A stretch of 16,278 nt of DNA from SKPH01 sp051748565 (GCA_051748565.1 JBNJHN010000046.1:1-16278), one strand, 5' to 3'. Positions 1-8,322 are shown, counted from the stretch's first letter. The notes: generated by a model from the sequence alone, not told the origin. A program made the numbers and translations.

Positions 1-689
1 TGAACCAGGATCAATATGAATTCTACAATACTCAAACCGGCCAGGGCACTCAGTAGCCAGAGGACAATGTTGCGCAAAAAGGACTTGGCCATATTGCAGG
101 GACTGTTGTCATCAAGATTAACTACCATTAACCCGCATATTGCTTTACCCCAGCTCTGACCCTGGCCGAAGCCATCACGAAATAAATAATAAAAAAGGCT
201 CCATGTTCCGGCAATTAGAATTGCTATGACAGAAAAAACAATCATTCCAAGACCGGGGCCGGCAGTATAAAGTCCGCCAAACTGGCTTTGAACCTCAATG
301 TACCTAAAGTAAGGTATAACTACCAGCGGAACGAAAATAATTAAAGGAAGTGCACTGATGAGTCCATCTATCAAATAGGCCAGGATCCGCCTTATAATGC
401 CTGCCTTTGGATAAACATACTTCCCCCCAGCAACATGAATATTTTCAGAAGATGATGAACTATCAGGCCCAGGGGATGAAATTCCCTGATCAGCTCCCAG
501 CGGTGGGATCGGCGGCAATCCCTGTTCTGAAATTACCGGTGTTGGTGGTGCGGGAAATTCAGCATCTGCAGAGATTGTTTCATCGGGAGTAACTTCCAGG
601 TTTGACTTACAGTGTTTGCATTTTATCGCTTTGGCTAATATTTCTTCGCCGCAATACGGGCAATCTTTAACTTCACGTTTTTCCGACAT
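1..689 (-). CDS. Zinc-ribbon RDD family membrane protein (C-terminus cut by window edge)
   Basis: Reading the minus strand from an ATG at 689 gives an open frame of 229 codons that runs off the left edge, so the C-terminus is missing. A GGAGG lies 7 bases before the ATG and supports this start. Residues 10-27 hold two CxxC pairs (C10, C13, C24, C27), a small zinc ribbon. A Pro/Ser-rich linker follows to about residue 85. From about residue 95 there is an RDD-type membrane domain: an Arg-Arg followed by LAYLIDG, a hydrophobic segment, a second hydrophobic segment, a conserved stretch RDGFGQGQSWGKAICGL, and a third segment at the cut end. RDD proteins are small integral membrane proteins of mostly unknown role, some linked to transport. 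The gene starts 120 bases after the B12 operon ends. Its function is not predictable here; the family call is firm. Confidence 0.85.
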   Translation of the reverse strand, partial: MSEKREVKDCPYCGEEILAKAIKCKHCKSNLEVTPDETISADAEFPAPPTPVISEQGLPPIPPLGADQGISSPGPDSSSSSENIHVAGGKYVYPKAGIIRRILAYLIDGLISALPLIIFVPLVVIPYFRYIEVQSQFGGLYTAGPGLGMIVFSVIAILIAGTWSLFYYLFRDGFGQGQSWGKAICGLMVVNLDDNSPCNMAKSFLRNIVLWLLSALAGLSIVEFILILV

Positions 690-809
690 TGGTCTGCCTC
701 CGATCTTCTGGTAAGCACTTCTATTTAAAGGTTCTTCGGAAAACAAGTTAGTTCCTGCATGGTTTTTTTAAAGCCTGATGAAAACTACTCTGCTAATTTA
801 AGATCGAAT

Positions 810-1484
810 TTAACTACAAATATTAATTTCAAGCAATGCCCTGTTTTCCTCGTGCCGGATCTTACCCAGACCATATTTCAAAGAATCGCTGAACAGCGGA
901 CCAGCGGTAACCAGGGTATGCGCTTCTCCACCTTCGCCGCAAGGTGATATTCCTTTAGCCAAACAGTAATCAACGTATTCTTTGTCCATAATCCTGCCCA
1001 GCCAGGATTCATCAATCAGATCACTGCGGATTGCAACCACCAGCGCCTCGCCGCCCAGAGCAATCAGCATTTCCGAAACTTTGATTTCTTCAACCTGCCA
1101 AAGGGGCAGGTTATATTTAATTTTACAACGCCTGCACATTTTTTCGACCCATTCGCGGTGTTCGGCAAGGTTAATATCACCAAAAACACCGCCGGAAATA
1201 TCCCGTTCTTCCCTGAGGCGTTTTACCGCTCTTTCAAAACCTTTTTCATAGCTTTCCCAGGTAACTTCTTCGGTCTCCAGGGAGATCCCGAGAAGCTCTG
1301 CCTGCTTTTGCAGAATCTCTGTCTTCAGACCATGTGATCGACTCTGACCGTCTGCGCTGACAAAGCTGAGCAGCGACTCAACTACAAGCCCTTTCTCTTT
1401 GGCCAACAGCAGGGAAAGATATGAGTCTTTGCCCCCACTCCATGATATAAAAACTTTATCTCCGGCATCACTTTTAATAACCAT
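810..1484 (-). CDS. DUF71/COG2102 PP-loop ATPase (Dph6-like), predicted B12 salvage role
   Basis: This 224-residue protein is an adenine-nucleotide alpha-hydrolase-fold enzyme. The PP-loop SGGKDS is at residues 16-21, and the family motif GEGGEAHTLV with GPLF after it is at about 183-199. In archaea and eukaryotes the homologue Dph6 makes the last amide of diphthamide on elongation factor 2. Bacteria lack diphthamide, so that reaction is not expected here. Comparative genomics, as I recall it, split off a bacterial subgroup that clusters with cobalamin genes and predicted a role in B12 salvage. This copy fits: it is the last gene of the B12 operon, overlapping cobC by 11 bases, with its own GAGGAG site 7 bases before the ATG. 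By family chemistry it probably activates a carboxylate with ATP, perhaps to form an amide on a corrinoid. That last step is inference. Confidence 0.85.
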   Translation of the reverse strand: MVIKSDAGDKVFISWSGGKDSYLSLLLAKEKGLVVESLLSFVSADGQSRSHGLKTEILQKQAELLGISLETEEVTWESYEKGFERAVKRLREERDISGGVFGDINLAEHREWVEKMCRRCKIKYNLPLWQVEEIKVSEMLIALGGEALVVAIRSDLIDESWLGRIMDKEYVDYCLAKGISPCGEGGEAHTLVTAGPLFSDSLKYGLGKIRHEENRALLEINICS

Positions 1485-2115
1485 TCCCGGACTCCTCTTT
1501 ATTTATTCCTTTCAGCAGGTAGTCTGAACGATTGTAGTAAACAACTTTAAATTTACTTCCTTCTTTATGAATCAGGCTGACCGAGGCATTATCAATTTTT
1601 ATATCCCAGAAATTATTTTTACCTGGATTTAAAATCCTAAATAGCAGGGCACGAATCGATCCACCATGACTGACTGCTGCTATGCGTTCTCCATCGGAAG
1701 CTTCATTCATCAGCTGAACCAAAAATTTCTCCATCCGCATATACACATCGGTAAGAGTTTCGCCCCCCGGAGCCGCTCTGCTAAAAGGATCATCAAACCA
1801 AAGCCCGATGGCATCACCAAATTTCAGTTCAAGCTCATCATAAGTGAACCCTTCCCAATGGCCAAAATTAATTTCACGCAGGAGGGGCGTTACAGCAGGC
1901 TCCAGGCCACTTCCGGCTCCAATAACCCTGGCGGTTTTTACTGCACGCTTCAGGTCACTGCAAAAAAGTCTGTTTATATTCTGCCCGGCCAGGAAGAAAC
2001 CAACCTCCTCAGCCTGGCGGATACCCTCAGGGGTAAGCGGAGATTCGGTCCATCCCCTGTAACGCTTTTCTGTGTTAGATTCGGTTTCACCATGTCGGAC
2101 CAGGTAAAGTTCCAT
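1474..2115 (-). CDS. cobC: Alpha-ribazole phosphatase, histidine phosphatase superfamily
   Basis: The 213-residue protein opens with LVRHGETESN, the phosphohistidine signature (H8), and carries the second catalytic histidine at H150 in AAVSHGGS, as in phosphoglycerate-mutase-like phosphatases. In the B12 pathway CobC removes the 5'-phosphate from alpha-ribazole phosphate, the CobT product (or from adenosylcobalamin phosphate), in the cytoplasm. The fold alone does not give the substrate, since many family members act on other phosphates; the assignment rests on position, 3 bases after cobT and inside the B12 operon. The length is usual for CobC. The ribosome site is weak (GGGAAG, about 12 bases upstream), which suggests coupling to cobT translation. 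Its stop lies inside the next gene. Confidence 0.9.
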   Translation of the reverse strand: MELYLVRHGETESNTEKRYRGWTESPLTPEGIRQAEEVGFFLAGQNINRLFCSDLKRAVKTARVIGAGSGLEPAVTPLLREINFGHWEGFTYDELELKFGDAIGLWFDDPFSRAAPGGETLTDVYMRMEKFLVQLMNEASDGERIAAVSHGGSIRALLFRILNPGKNNFWDIKIDNASVSLIHKEGSKFKVVYYNRSDYLLKGINKEESGNGY

Positions 2116-2118
2116 TTG

Positions 2119-3228
2119 CTAATTACTTCCCTTCTTATCGGTTACAAGGCCCTCTTCCTCTTTATTGCTCACCCTGGCATCTTCAAAAGTAGCCATTTCC
2201 AGGGTTATACGTGCCGCCGCTTCAACCAGGTACATCGCCAGGACCGCCCCGGTACCTTCACCAAGCCGCATGCCCATGTTGATATAAGGTTTCAACCCCA
2301 GGTAATCCATTAACAGGGCATGCCCTGCTTCAGCTGAAAGATGCGATGGCAGAAGATAATACCATGCATTGGGACAAAGTTTAACAGCAGCCAGGGCAGC
2401 CGTGCTCGAGATAAAACCGTCGATTACAACCGGTATGCGGCATTTAGCGGCTCCGAGGATTAATCCGGTTAATGCGGCAATTTCAAGGCCGCCTACCAGG
2501 CCGAGTACTCCCAGGGGATCTCCGGGATCCGGTTTATGTAAATCCAGGGCCCCGGTCACAACTTCCTGTTTATGAAGCAACTTCGCATCATCAAGGCCGG
2601 TGCCTCTTCCAACAACCAGAGAAGCCTCATATCCGGTCAGTACCGCCATCACCGCACTGCTCGCAGTTGTATTTCCAATACCCATTTCGCCTGTAGCGAG
2701 CACCTTTACCCCTGCTTCTGCAGCCTCCTCGGCACATTCTATACCGGCAATAACTGTTTGAAGTGCCTCTGCACGGCTCATGGCCGGTCGGTGACGGAAG
2801 TTATCGGTTCCCGCCTTTATTCTAATTTGCTTAACCCCGGGCAGCTTGGAATCGACCTTCACTCCGACGTCGACAACTTCAACTTCCACATCACCCTGCC
2901 TGCCCAGTACATTAATTGCCGCCCCACCTCCGGTGAAATTTGCCACCATCTGGGCTGTAACTTCTGACGGGTAAGCACTGATTCCTTCTTCGGTAATTCC
3001 ATGGTCTGCTGCCATTACCACTACTCTTTTACTGGTGCCGCAGGGGAAGAACCCCCCATTAATGCCGGAAAGCTGGACAGCGAGATCTTCCATCCTCCCC
3101 AGGCTGCCCTGCGGTTTGGTTAACATATCCATACGCGCACGGGTTTTTTCCATTGCTGCCTCATCAAGCGGTTTGATTGCTTCGATTACCACCTGCAACC
3201 TTTGATGCATTTTTTCCTCGTCATTCAT
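2119..3228 (-). CDS. cobT: Nicotinate-nucleotide--dimethylbenzimidazole phosphoribosyltransferase
   Basis: This 369-residue cytoplasmic enzyme transfers ribose-phosphate from nicotinate mononucleotide to the lower-ligand base (5,6-dimethylbenzimidazole or another azole), giving alpha-ribazole phosphate. Recognisable family segments are LTKPQGSLGRMEDLA near residue 35, VVVMAADHGITEEG near 70, FTGGGAAINVL near 95, TGEMGIGNTT in the middle, and MRLGEGTGA near 325, which holds the Glu that acts as the general base in characterised CobT. The length is close to that of Salmonella CobT, with a short charged tail. The ATG at 3228 follows GAGAGGGG at a 9-base spacing. It sits 58 bases after cobQ, the widest gap within the operon, and 3 bases before cobC. 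CobT specificity is broad across bacteria, so the native lower ligand cannot be read from the sequence. Confidence 0.97.
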   Translation of the reverse strand: MNDEEKMHQRLQVVIEAIKPLDEAAMEKTRARMDMLTKPQGSLGRMEDLAVQLSGINGGFFPCGTSKRVVVMAADHGITEEGISAYPSEVTAQMVANFTGGGAAINVLGRQGDVEVEVVDVGVKVDSKLPGVKQIRIKAGTDNFRHRPAMSRAEALQTVIAGIECAEEAAEAGVKVLATGEMGIGNTTASSAVMAVLTGYEASLVVGRGTGLDDAKLLHKQEVVTGALDLHKPDPGDPLGVLGLVGGLEIAALTGLILGAAKCRIPVVIDGFISSTAALAAVKLCPNAWYYLLPSHLSAEAGHALLMDYLGLKPYINMGMRLGEGTGAVLAMYLVEAAARITLEMATFEDARVSNKEEEGLVTDKKGSN

Positions 3229-3286
3229 CTAGTTAATCCCCTCTCTTTTAAAATAGAGCCATTATAAGAATGATACTCCCTGCCGG

Positions 3287-4807
3287 CTAATTGCCAACAA
3301 CCCCCTGTTCAATAATTTTATAAATTTTATCCATATCAAGACTTGCCCTCACTGTTGCTGCCAGGTTATCGTATTCCATTTCTTTATACTCGCGGTAAGT
3401 CCGGGAAAATGGGCCGCTTTTTTCGGGCAGCCCGCGCCGTTGGCGCAGGTTGTTAAGAAGTTTCCCGGTCCAGGATAAATTATCAAAAATTCCGTGCAGG
3501 TAGGTGCCGAAAACATTACCCTCTGCATTAACAGCACCCTCCCACTCTCCCGTCGTCTCAATGTAAAGGGGATGTTTAACCGTTTTATAATTTGTCCGGC
3601 CCATATGGATTTCATATCCAATTAAAGGTTCCTCTGCAACCATGGAGGCAAAGTAATTATTATCATGGTAACACCACTTAGCCTCAACCTGCCTGGTTGC
3701 TTTCTCTTTTGCCATGATGGTTTCAAAGTCCATAAATGCTAACCCGGGCACTCCGGGATTAGTGCTTTCCACTCCAAGCGGGTCAAGAATCTTCTGCCCC
3801 AGCATCTGGAAACCACCACAGATACCCATTAACAGGCCACCTTTGGCAACATAGCTGTTTAAAGGTGCTGCCCAACCACTCCTGCGAAGGTGCTGCAGGT
3901 CCGCTATGGTATTTTTCGATCCCGGTAAAATTAACAGATCCGGTGAATTCAGCTCATCCGGCTCCCTGATATAGGTCAGGCTTACATCATCGTGCAGTTC
4001 CAGTGGATTAAAGTCTGTAAAGTTTGATATACGCGGGAGCAAAACCACCTGCACCTTTAAAGCCCTGCTATCTGAACGGATCTTAAACCGATCGGTAACG
4101 CTATCTTCATCATCCAGGTTAAGGTGCATATAAGGAACCACACCGAGAACGGGCAGTTTAATCAGACCTTCCAGCTGGCGCAATCCCGGCTCAAGCACTT
4201 TGTGATCGCCACGGAATTTATTGATAATTACCCCTTTAAGCAATTCACGTTCATCAGGTTTCAACAGGGCTGCAGTACCAAAAAGGGAGGCAAAAACTCC
4301 ACCTCGATCGATATCACCTGCCAGGAGAACGGGAGTTTTAATGCGGCAGGCCAGACCCATATTAACCAGGTCTTTATCTCTTAAATTTATTTCCGCCGGG
4401 CTTCCAGCCCCTTCAATTATAACTATATCGTGCTCCCGGGATAGGACCGTGAAAGCATCGTCAATTATCGGCAGCAGCTTTTCCTTCCACTGGTAATATT
4501 CCATTGCAAACATGTTACCCAGCGGTTTACCCATGACAACAACCTGCGAGCCCTGGTCTGAAGTCGGCTTTAATAGTACCGGGTTCATTTCAACCCTTGG
4601 TTCCAATCCTGCAGCTTCAGCCTGCATAACCTGGGCCCGGCCCATTTCGTACCCTTCCCTGGTAACGAATGAGTTCAGGGCCATATTCTGTGATTTGAAA
4701 GGAACAACATTAAAACCGTCCTGAGAAAGGATACGGCACATTGCGGTGCAAATAAGGCTCTTGCCAACTGAAGAAGCAGTACCCTGGATCATCAGTTTGC
4801 CTTTCAC
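3287..4807 (-). CDS. cobQ: Cobyric acid synthase (glutamine-dependent amidotransferase)
   Basis: The 506-residue protein amidates four carboxylates (b, d, e, g) of adenosylcobyrinic acid a,c-diamide, using ATP and glutamine, to give adenosylcobyric acid. The N-terminal half is a dethiobiotin-synthetase-like ATPase: the P-loop GTASSVGKS is at residues 9-17, followed by FKSQNMALNS and later VIIEGAGSPAEINL and GDIDRGGVFAS. The C-terminal half is a class I glutamine amidotransferase, with the nucleophile C330 in MGICGGFQMLG and the catalytic H438 in GTYLHGIFDN. The start is GTG at 4807, overlapping the cobD stop by 4 bases (GTGA), with a six-G ribosome site 9 bases before it. Its presence shows that the cell can start from cobyrinate diamide, not only from cobinamide. 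It is also known as cbiP. Confidence 0.97.
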   Translation of the reverse strand: MKGKLMIQGTASSVGKSLICTAMCRILSQDGFNVVPFKSQNMALNSFVTREGYEMGRAQVMQAEAAGLEPRVEMNPVLLKPTSDQGSQVVVMGKPLGNMFAMEYYQWKEKLLPIIDDAFTVLSREHDIVIIEGAGSPAEINLRDKDLVNMGLACRIKTPVLLAGDIDRGGVFASLFGTAALLKPDERELLKGVIINKFRGDHKVLEPGLRQLEGLIKLPVLGVVPYMHLNLDDEDSVTDRFKIRSDSRALKVQVVLLPRISNFTDFNPLELHDDVSLTYIREPDELNSPDLLILPGSKNTIADLQHLRRSGWAAPLNSYVAKGGLLMGICGGFQMLGQKILDPLGVESTNPGVPGLAFMDFETIMAKEKATRQVEAKWCYHDNNYFASMVAEEPLIGYEIHMGRTNYKTVKHPLYIETTGEWEGAVNAEGNVFGTYLHGIFDNLSWTGKLLNNLRQRRGLPEKSGPFSRTYREYKEMEYDNLAATVRASLDMDKIYKIIEQGVVGN

Positions 4808-5937
4808 GGTAATTTACCCCCCTTATCTGCAAAATTTAAACAGCTGGTGCCGCCTTTAATATAATCATCTGTATACTGCAGGAGACGCAAGTTTTCCGGA
4901 CGTTTGAGTACAGCAATGCGAAAATAGCGCTGATCAAGGCTGCAAAAATTATCCGCCCGCCGGATCAAAATTCCCCTTTTGGCCAGGTAATCCTGGTATT
5001 CGGCTACATTAAAAGCAGGATTAAGCCCGCGCAGGAGAAGATAATTGGCCGAGCCTTCATAAACATAAAATGCACCTGTTTCCCGAAACCGCCCGGTCAG
5101 GAACCTGCGTTCTTTTTCGATCAGGGCAAGGCTTTTTTTAAGGTAACTCTTTCTTCCAAGACAGAAGATACCTGCTTTCTGGGCCAGTGTATTGACCCTC
5201 CATGGATCACCCCAGCGGGTAATCTCTTTCACATCTTCCTGCGGCCCTATGGCAAATCCAAGGCGCAGGCCGGGCAAACTCCATATCTTGGTCAGGGAAG
5301 TAACAACCCAGAGATTTCCGCAACGCTGATCTCGCAGGCTTTCCTCCAGCTTCCCGGTCAGGGGAATAAAACTTTCATCAATTAATACAGTTGCTCCCCG
5401 TTCGGCTGCAGCGTCAACAAGATTTGTAAGATCGCTGCGTGTGCTGAGCATACCGGTGGGGTTGTTCGGGTTGCAAAAAACCATTAAATCGCCCTGATCA
5501 AGTTTACAGGCCAGGGATGAAAAATCAATTTCTTCTCCCGGGGGCAGAAAGTAATGTTCGACCCGGGCCCCGGCCAGGACAGCAGCCCTTTCATACTCAG
5601 AAAAAGATGGAGCCGGGACAAAAACCTTACCCGGACGCCGCCATAGAAGGAGCAGGTGAATTAATTCGTTGGCCCCGTTGCCAATCAATAAACATTCTAA
5701 CGGCAAGTTCAAAAAAAGGCCCAGCTTTTCACGCAGTTCACGGGCCTGGGGTGATGGGTATGATACTATCTCCGGCAGAGACCTGCGCAAAAATTCCAAC
5801 AATCCGGGAGGGGGTCCGAAGGGGTTAATATTGCTGCTGAAATCTATCATTTTTCCACTTTCGGGTTTCCACCGTTTTGCTGCATCAAGCAGGTCACCGC
5901 CATGGCCTCCCGTTTCATTATCAAAATCCCCCGGCAA
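4804..5937 (-). CDS. cobD: Threonine-phosphate decarboxylase (PLP enzyme)
   Basis: A fold-type I PLP enzyme of 377 residues, it decarboxylates L-threonine-O-3-phosphate to (R)-1-amino-2-propanol phosphate, the linker that CbiB joins to cobyric acid. The N-terminus has the family pattern GGHGGDLLDAA and IDFSSNINPFGPP. Then come NPNNPTG near residue 165, DESF near 195, and the PLP lysine K217 in SLTKIWSLPGLRLGF. The family is close to histidinol-phosphate aminotransferase, but the HGG N-terminus and the operon favour CobD. The start is probably TTG at 5937: a stop lies three codons upstream in frame, and the conserved HGG motif comes before the first in-frame Met (residue 30), so the protein must begin at or very near this TTG. 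It overlaps cobS by 17 bases and has only a weak ribosome site, so translation is probably coupled. Confidence 0.93.
   Translation of the reverse strand: MPGDFDNETGGHGGDLLDAAKRWKPESGKMIDFSSNINPFGPPPGLLEFLRRSLPEIVSYPSPQARELREKLGLFLNLPLECLLIGNGANELIHLLLLWRRPGKVFVPAPSFSEYERAAVLAGARVEHYFLPPGEEIDFSSLACKLDQGDLMVFCNPNNPTGMLSTRSDLTNLVDAAAERGATVLIDESFIPLTGKLEESLRDQRCGNLWVVTSLTKIWSLPGLRLGFAIGPQEDVKEITRWGDPWRVNTLAQKAGIFCLGRKSYLKKSLALIEKERRFLTGRFRETGAFYVYEGSANYLLLRGLNPAFNVAEYQDYLAKRGILIRRADNFCSLDQRYFRIAVLKRPENLRLLQYTDDYIKGGTSCLNFADKGGKLP
4817..4822 (-). promoter_or_regulatory. Ribosome binding site deciding the GTG start of cobQ
   Basis: On the minus strand a run of six G lies 9 bases before the GTG at 4805-4807. 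It falls inside the last codons of cobD and supports the GTG, which overlaps the cobD stop as GTGA. The next in-frame Met is residue 6, immediately before the P-loop region, and has no better site. Confidence 0.7.
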
Positions 5938-6736
5938 AGCAAATCACCGCCCTCGCTACAATATCAGTAACAGCATCAGGCTTTAAAGCAAGGTAAAAAC
6001 CGATTAAAAAAACAACCTCACCCAGCTCACAGGACGCCCCCAGGATATCACCGGTAATCCCGCCCAGGCGACGGGAAGCATAAATTGCCAGCAGATGGGC
6101 TGTAAAAAGGGCCATGACACAGCCAATAATGACAGGAAAAACCAGTTGAATATACCACCAGGAAAAAGTATACATAATTAATGCAGTTAACAGTGATGCT
6201 TTGAGCAATATGGGCCACCGCAAATCTCTCAGAAAAAGATCTCCCAGACCGCTGTCCCGAGACGGGGAGAACCAGGCACCGACATAAACAATCGCCCATC
6301 TTCCGGCCATGGGCATAAATAATAAGGCAAAAGCAAGGAAACGATATCCAAGTTCAGCAAGCAATGTCAGTTTAAGCATGTAAACAAAAAAGATCACTAC
6401 AGCACCCATTACTCCAATCGCACTATCTTCCATTGCTTTAAATGCTTTCTCACGGCTGGTAGTGCCGATCAGGCCGTCTGCAGTATCAGCAAGCCCGTCA
6501 ACATGAAGACCGCGCGTCAGTAAAAAACTTAAAATCAAAGCTGCCAGTGCTGCCGGGGCAGGAGGGAAAAAAAGCAGTAACACCGATGCAGAACCAGCTA
6601 AAAGCATGCCCAGGAATGCACCTGCAAGGGGGAAGAAAACCGCTGAATTTGAAAACACACTGCCATCAGAGTCAAAACGGACAAAAGGCAGCGGTATAAT
6701 AGTTAAAAAGGAAAGGGCACGCAGAAAATTTTTCAA
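5921..6736 (-). CDS. cobS: Adenosylcobinamide-GDP ribazoletransferase (cobalamin synthase)
   Basis: This 271-residue integral membrane protein joins adenosylcobinamide-GDP to alpha-ribazole (or its phosphate), releasing GMP; it is the last ring-closing step of nucleotide-loop assembly and acts in the cytoplasmic membrane. Family marks are RALSFLTIIPLP at the N-terminus, FFPLAGAFLG, the acidic substrate/metal motif RGLHVDGLADTADGL near residue 75, and EDSAIGVMGAVV near 103. About six to seven hydrophobic segments can be seen. The start is TTG at 6736, overlapping the cbiB stop as TTGA; a GGAGG about 10 bases upstream supports it, and the N-terminal family motif requires it. The usual neighbour order cobU-cbiB-cobS supports the call. 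Confidence 0.95.
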   Translation of the reverse strand: MKNFLRALSFLTIIPLPFVRFDSDGSVFSNSAVFFPLAGAFLGMLLAGSASVLLLFFPPAPAALAALILSFLLTRGLHVDGLADTADGLIGTTSREKAFKAMEDSAIGVMGAVVIFFVYMLKLTLLAELGYRFLAFALLFMPMAGRWAIVYVGAWFSPSRDSGLGDLFLRDLRWPILLKASLLTALIMYTFSWWYIQLVFPVIIGCVMALFTAHLLAIYASRRLGGITGDILGASCELGEVVFLIGFYLALKPDAVTDIVARAVICFAGGF

Positions 6737-7716
6737 AAAGGCAGAGCCTCCCAGGTCCTTATAAAGTAATGCAGTAAAAGCATGCAGAAAAAAGCAAGGT
6801 TTGATGTTCGGCGAAACAAGGCCAGCCCTCTTGTTAGATCACTGCACTGCGGTTCTCTCCCGGCCGAATTAATTACCGGTCTGAAAAGCCTTTTACCACG
6901 ATAAAAATCAATGCCACCGAAACTTATGCCGAGCACCCCTGCTGCCGCTGCCTCAGGCCAGGCACTATTGGGACTCTGATGCTTTAGGCGATCTTCGATC
7001 AACACTTGCCAGCCGATTCGCCCTCTGCGCCAAAATGGACCGGCCAGTATAATTAAAAACGCTGTAAGGCGGGCGGGTATAAAATTTAAAAAATCATCGA
7101 TTTTTGCGGCAAAAAATCCTAAATCACCATATTCTTCGTTTCTATAACCGATCATGGAATCCAGGGTGTTGACAGCCTTATAAATGACTGCGCCCACCGG
7201 CCCTCCAACAGCTGCAAAAAACAGGGGGGCAACAAATCCGTCAGCGCTGTTTTCAAAAAGGCTCTCAAGGGCCGCCCTGGAAACGCCGCTTTCGTTCAGG
7301 TTTAAGGTATCGCGGCTAACCAGCAAAGATACGCTTGTCCGTGCCTGATCAAGCTTACCCGCCTTTAGATTATGTTCAACCTCCGCGACATGGTTGCGCA
7401 AGTCGCCTCCGGCTAAAACTGCAAATAAAATATAAATTTCAAGCAGCAGACCAAGCCCCATGTGCAGCTGATATGCCTGTGCCAATAAAAATGCAGCTAC
7501 AACAGCTGAACCACCGGAGACAATGATGACAATTAATAAACCAGAGGCTTTAAGGCCTTGCGGTGAAAAGAAAAATATACGCACCGCTTTTTCCATTAAA
7601 GAAATAAACCTGCCGATCAGGCGAACCGGATGCGGAAAGCGGCGTGGATCACCGATCAAACTATCAAAAAAATAGGCCGCTGACAGTGCGATTAATGCCA
7701 GATTAATCCGATTCAT
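6733..7716 (-). CDS. cbiB: Adenosylcobinamide-phosphate synthase
   Basis: At 327 residues this is a polytopic membrane protein that condenses adenosylcobyric acid with aminopropanol phosphate, the product of the threonine-phosphate decarboxylase two genes downstream, to give adenosylcobinamide phosphate. Conserved segments seen in order: FFDSLIGDPRRFPHPVRLIG near residue 16, LVSRDT near 132, ENSADGFVAPLFF near 152, YKAVNTLDSMIGYRNEEYG near 180, AAKIDD soon after, and HQSPNSAWPEAAAAG near 247. The length is normal for the family. The ATG at 7716 directly follows the cobU stop (TAGATG) and the end overlaps cobS by 4 bases, so the three genes form a tight translational unit. It is called cobD in the Pseudomonas nomenclature; cbiB is used here to avoid confusion with the decarboxylase. 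Confidence 0.96.
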   Translation of the reverse strand: MNRINLALIALSAAYFFDSLIGDPRRFPHPVRLIGRFISLMEKAVRIFFFSPQGLKASGLLIVIIVSGGSAVVAAFLLAQAYQLHMGLGLLLEIYILFAVLAGGDLRNHVAEVEHNLKAGKLDQARTSVSLLVSRDTLNLNESGVSRAALESLFENSADGFVAPLFFAAVGGPVGAVIYKAVNTLDSMIGYRNEEYGDLGFFAAKIDDFLNFIPARLTAFLIILAGPFWRRGRIGWQVLIEDRLKHQSPNSAWPEAAAAGVLGISFGGIDFYRGKRLFRPVINSAGREPQCSDLTRGLALFRRTSNLAFFCMLLLHYFIRTWEALPF

Positions 7717-8322
7717 CTATTTAATGCGCTGTGGAATTCCACAGACTACCATCCATACCTGATCGGCATACGCCGCCAGGATCTGGTTGGCCCTGCCTGA
7801 AAGATCACGAAAAACACGGGCCAGGGGATAACTGGGTACCACACCCATCCCTACTTCATTTGTCACCACAAGGATATTTGAAGAACACCCACTAATTGTT
7901 CCACCTAATAACTTAATATAGTCCAGGGTGCGTTCACCTGCAGCTTCAAGAAGTTTTTCATCGACAAAAATTTCTTCGCCCTCTCTCACTGCTCCATGAC
8001 GATCAAGATCATCCAGGATACGGTTGCTTAAAAGCAGGGTCAGACAGTCAATTAAAACCAGCTTGTCTACAGAGTTTTCTTTTTTAAGGACCAGGTGAGG
8101 TTCCAACGGTTCCTCGATTGTTCTCACGTTTGCAGGTCGCCTGCTCTGATGACAGGCAACCCGTTCCCGCATCTCTTCATCTTCAACCCGGGCTGTTGCC
8201 AGGTATATAAACTCTTTTCCGCTCTTTTCAGCAAGTTTCTCAGCAAAAGAGCTTTTTCCACTGCGTACTCCCCCGGTTATTAAAACGAGGCTGCCCGAAC
8301 TGCATATAATCTCATTAACCAT
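7717..8322 (-). CDS. cobU: Adenosylcobinamide kinase / adenosylcobinamide-phosphate guanylyltransferase
   Basis: This 201-residue bifunctional cytoplasmic enzyme phosphorylates adenosylcobinamide and then transfers GMP from GTP to make adenosylcobinamide-GDP, the substrate of CobS. The P-loop GGVRSGKS is at residues 17-24. The segment CHQSRRP at about 57-63 contains H58, which matches the histidine that is guanylylated in characterised CobU. Further family marks are VLIDCLTLLLSN near 90 and VTNEVGMGVVP near 155, then the Arg-rich FRDLSGRANQ. The kinase activity lets the cell use imported cobinamide, which fits the btuFCD genes just upstream. A GGAGG 8 bases before the ATG lies inside the end of btuD; the reading frames overlap by 8 bases. 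Confidence 0.97.
   Translation of the reverse strand: MVNEIICSSGSLVLITGGVRSGKSSFAEKLAEKSGKEFIYLATARVEDEEMRERVACHQSRRPANVRTIEEPLEPHLVLKKENSVDKLVLIDCLTLLLSNRILDDLDRHGAVREGEEIFVDEKLLEAAGERTLDYIKLLGGTISGCSSNILVVTNEVGMGVVPSYPLARVFRDLSGRANQILAAYADQVWMVVCGIPQRIK

Noticed and set aside
407..592. Plus-strand small frame at the left edge
   Set aside because: It is antisense to the linker and first membrane segment of the RDD protein, which has a good ribosome site and clear family motifs.
690..809. Possible terminator or promoter in the gap after the DUF71 gene
   Set aside because: No stem with a T run and no -35/-10 pair with proper spacing could be found; only the ribosome site of the RDD gene is clear.
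1666..2313. Plus-strand open frame of 215 codons opposite cobC and cobT
   Set aside because: It lies wholly antisense to two well-recognised enzymes, has no family features and no convincing ribosome site; it is a shadow frame.
2572..2967. Plus-strand open frame of 131 codons opposite cobT
   Set aside because: Antisense to conserved cobT sequence, Cys/His-rich by chance of the complementary codons, with no domain pattern.
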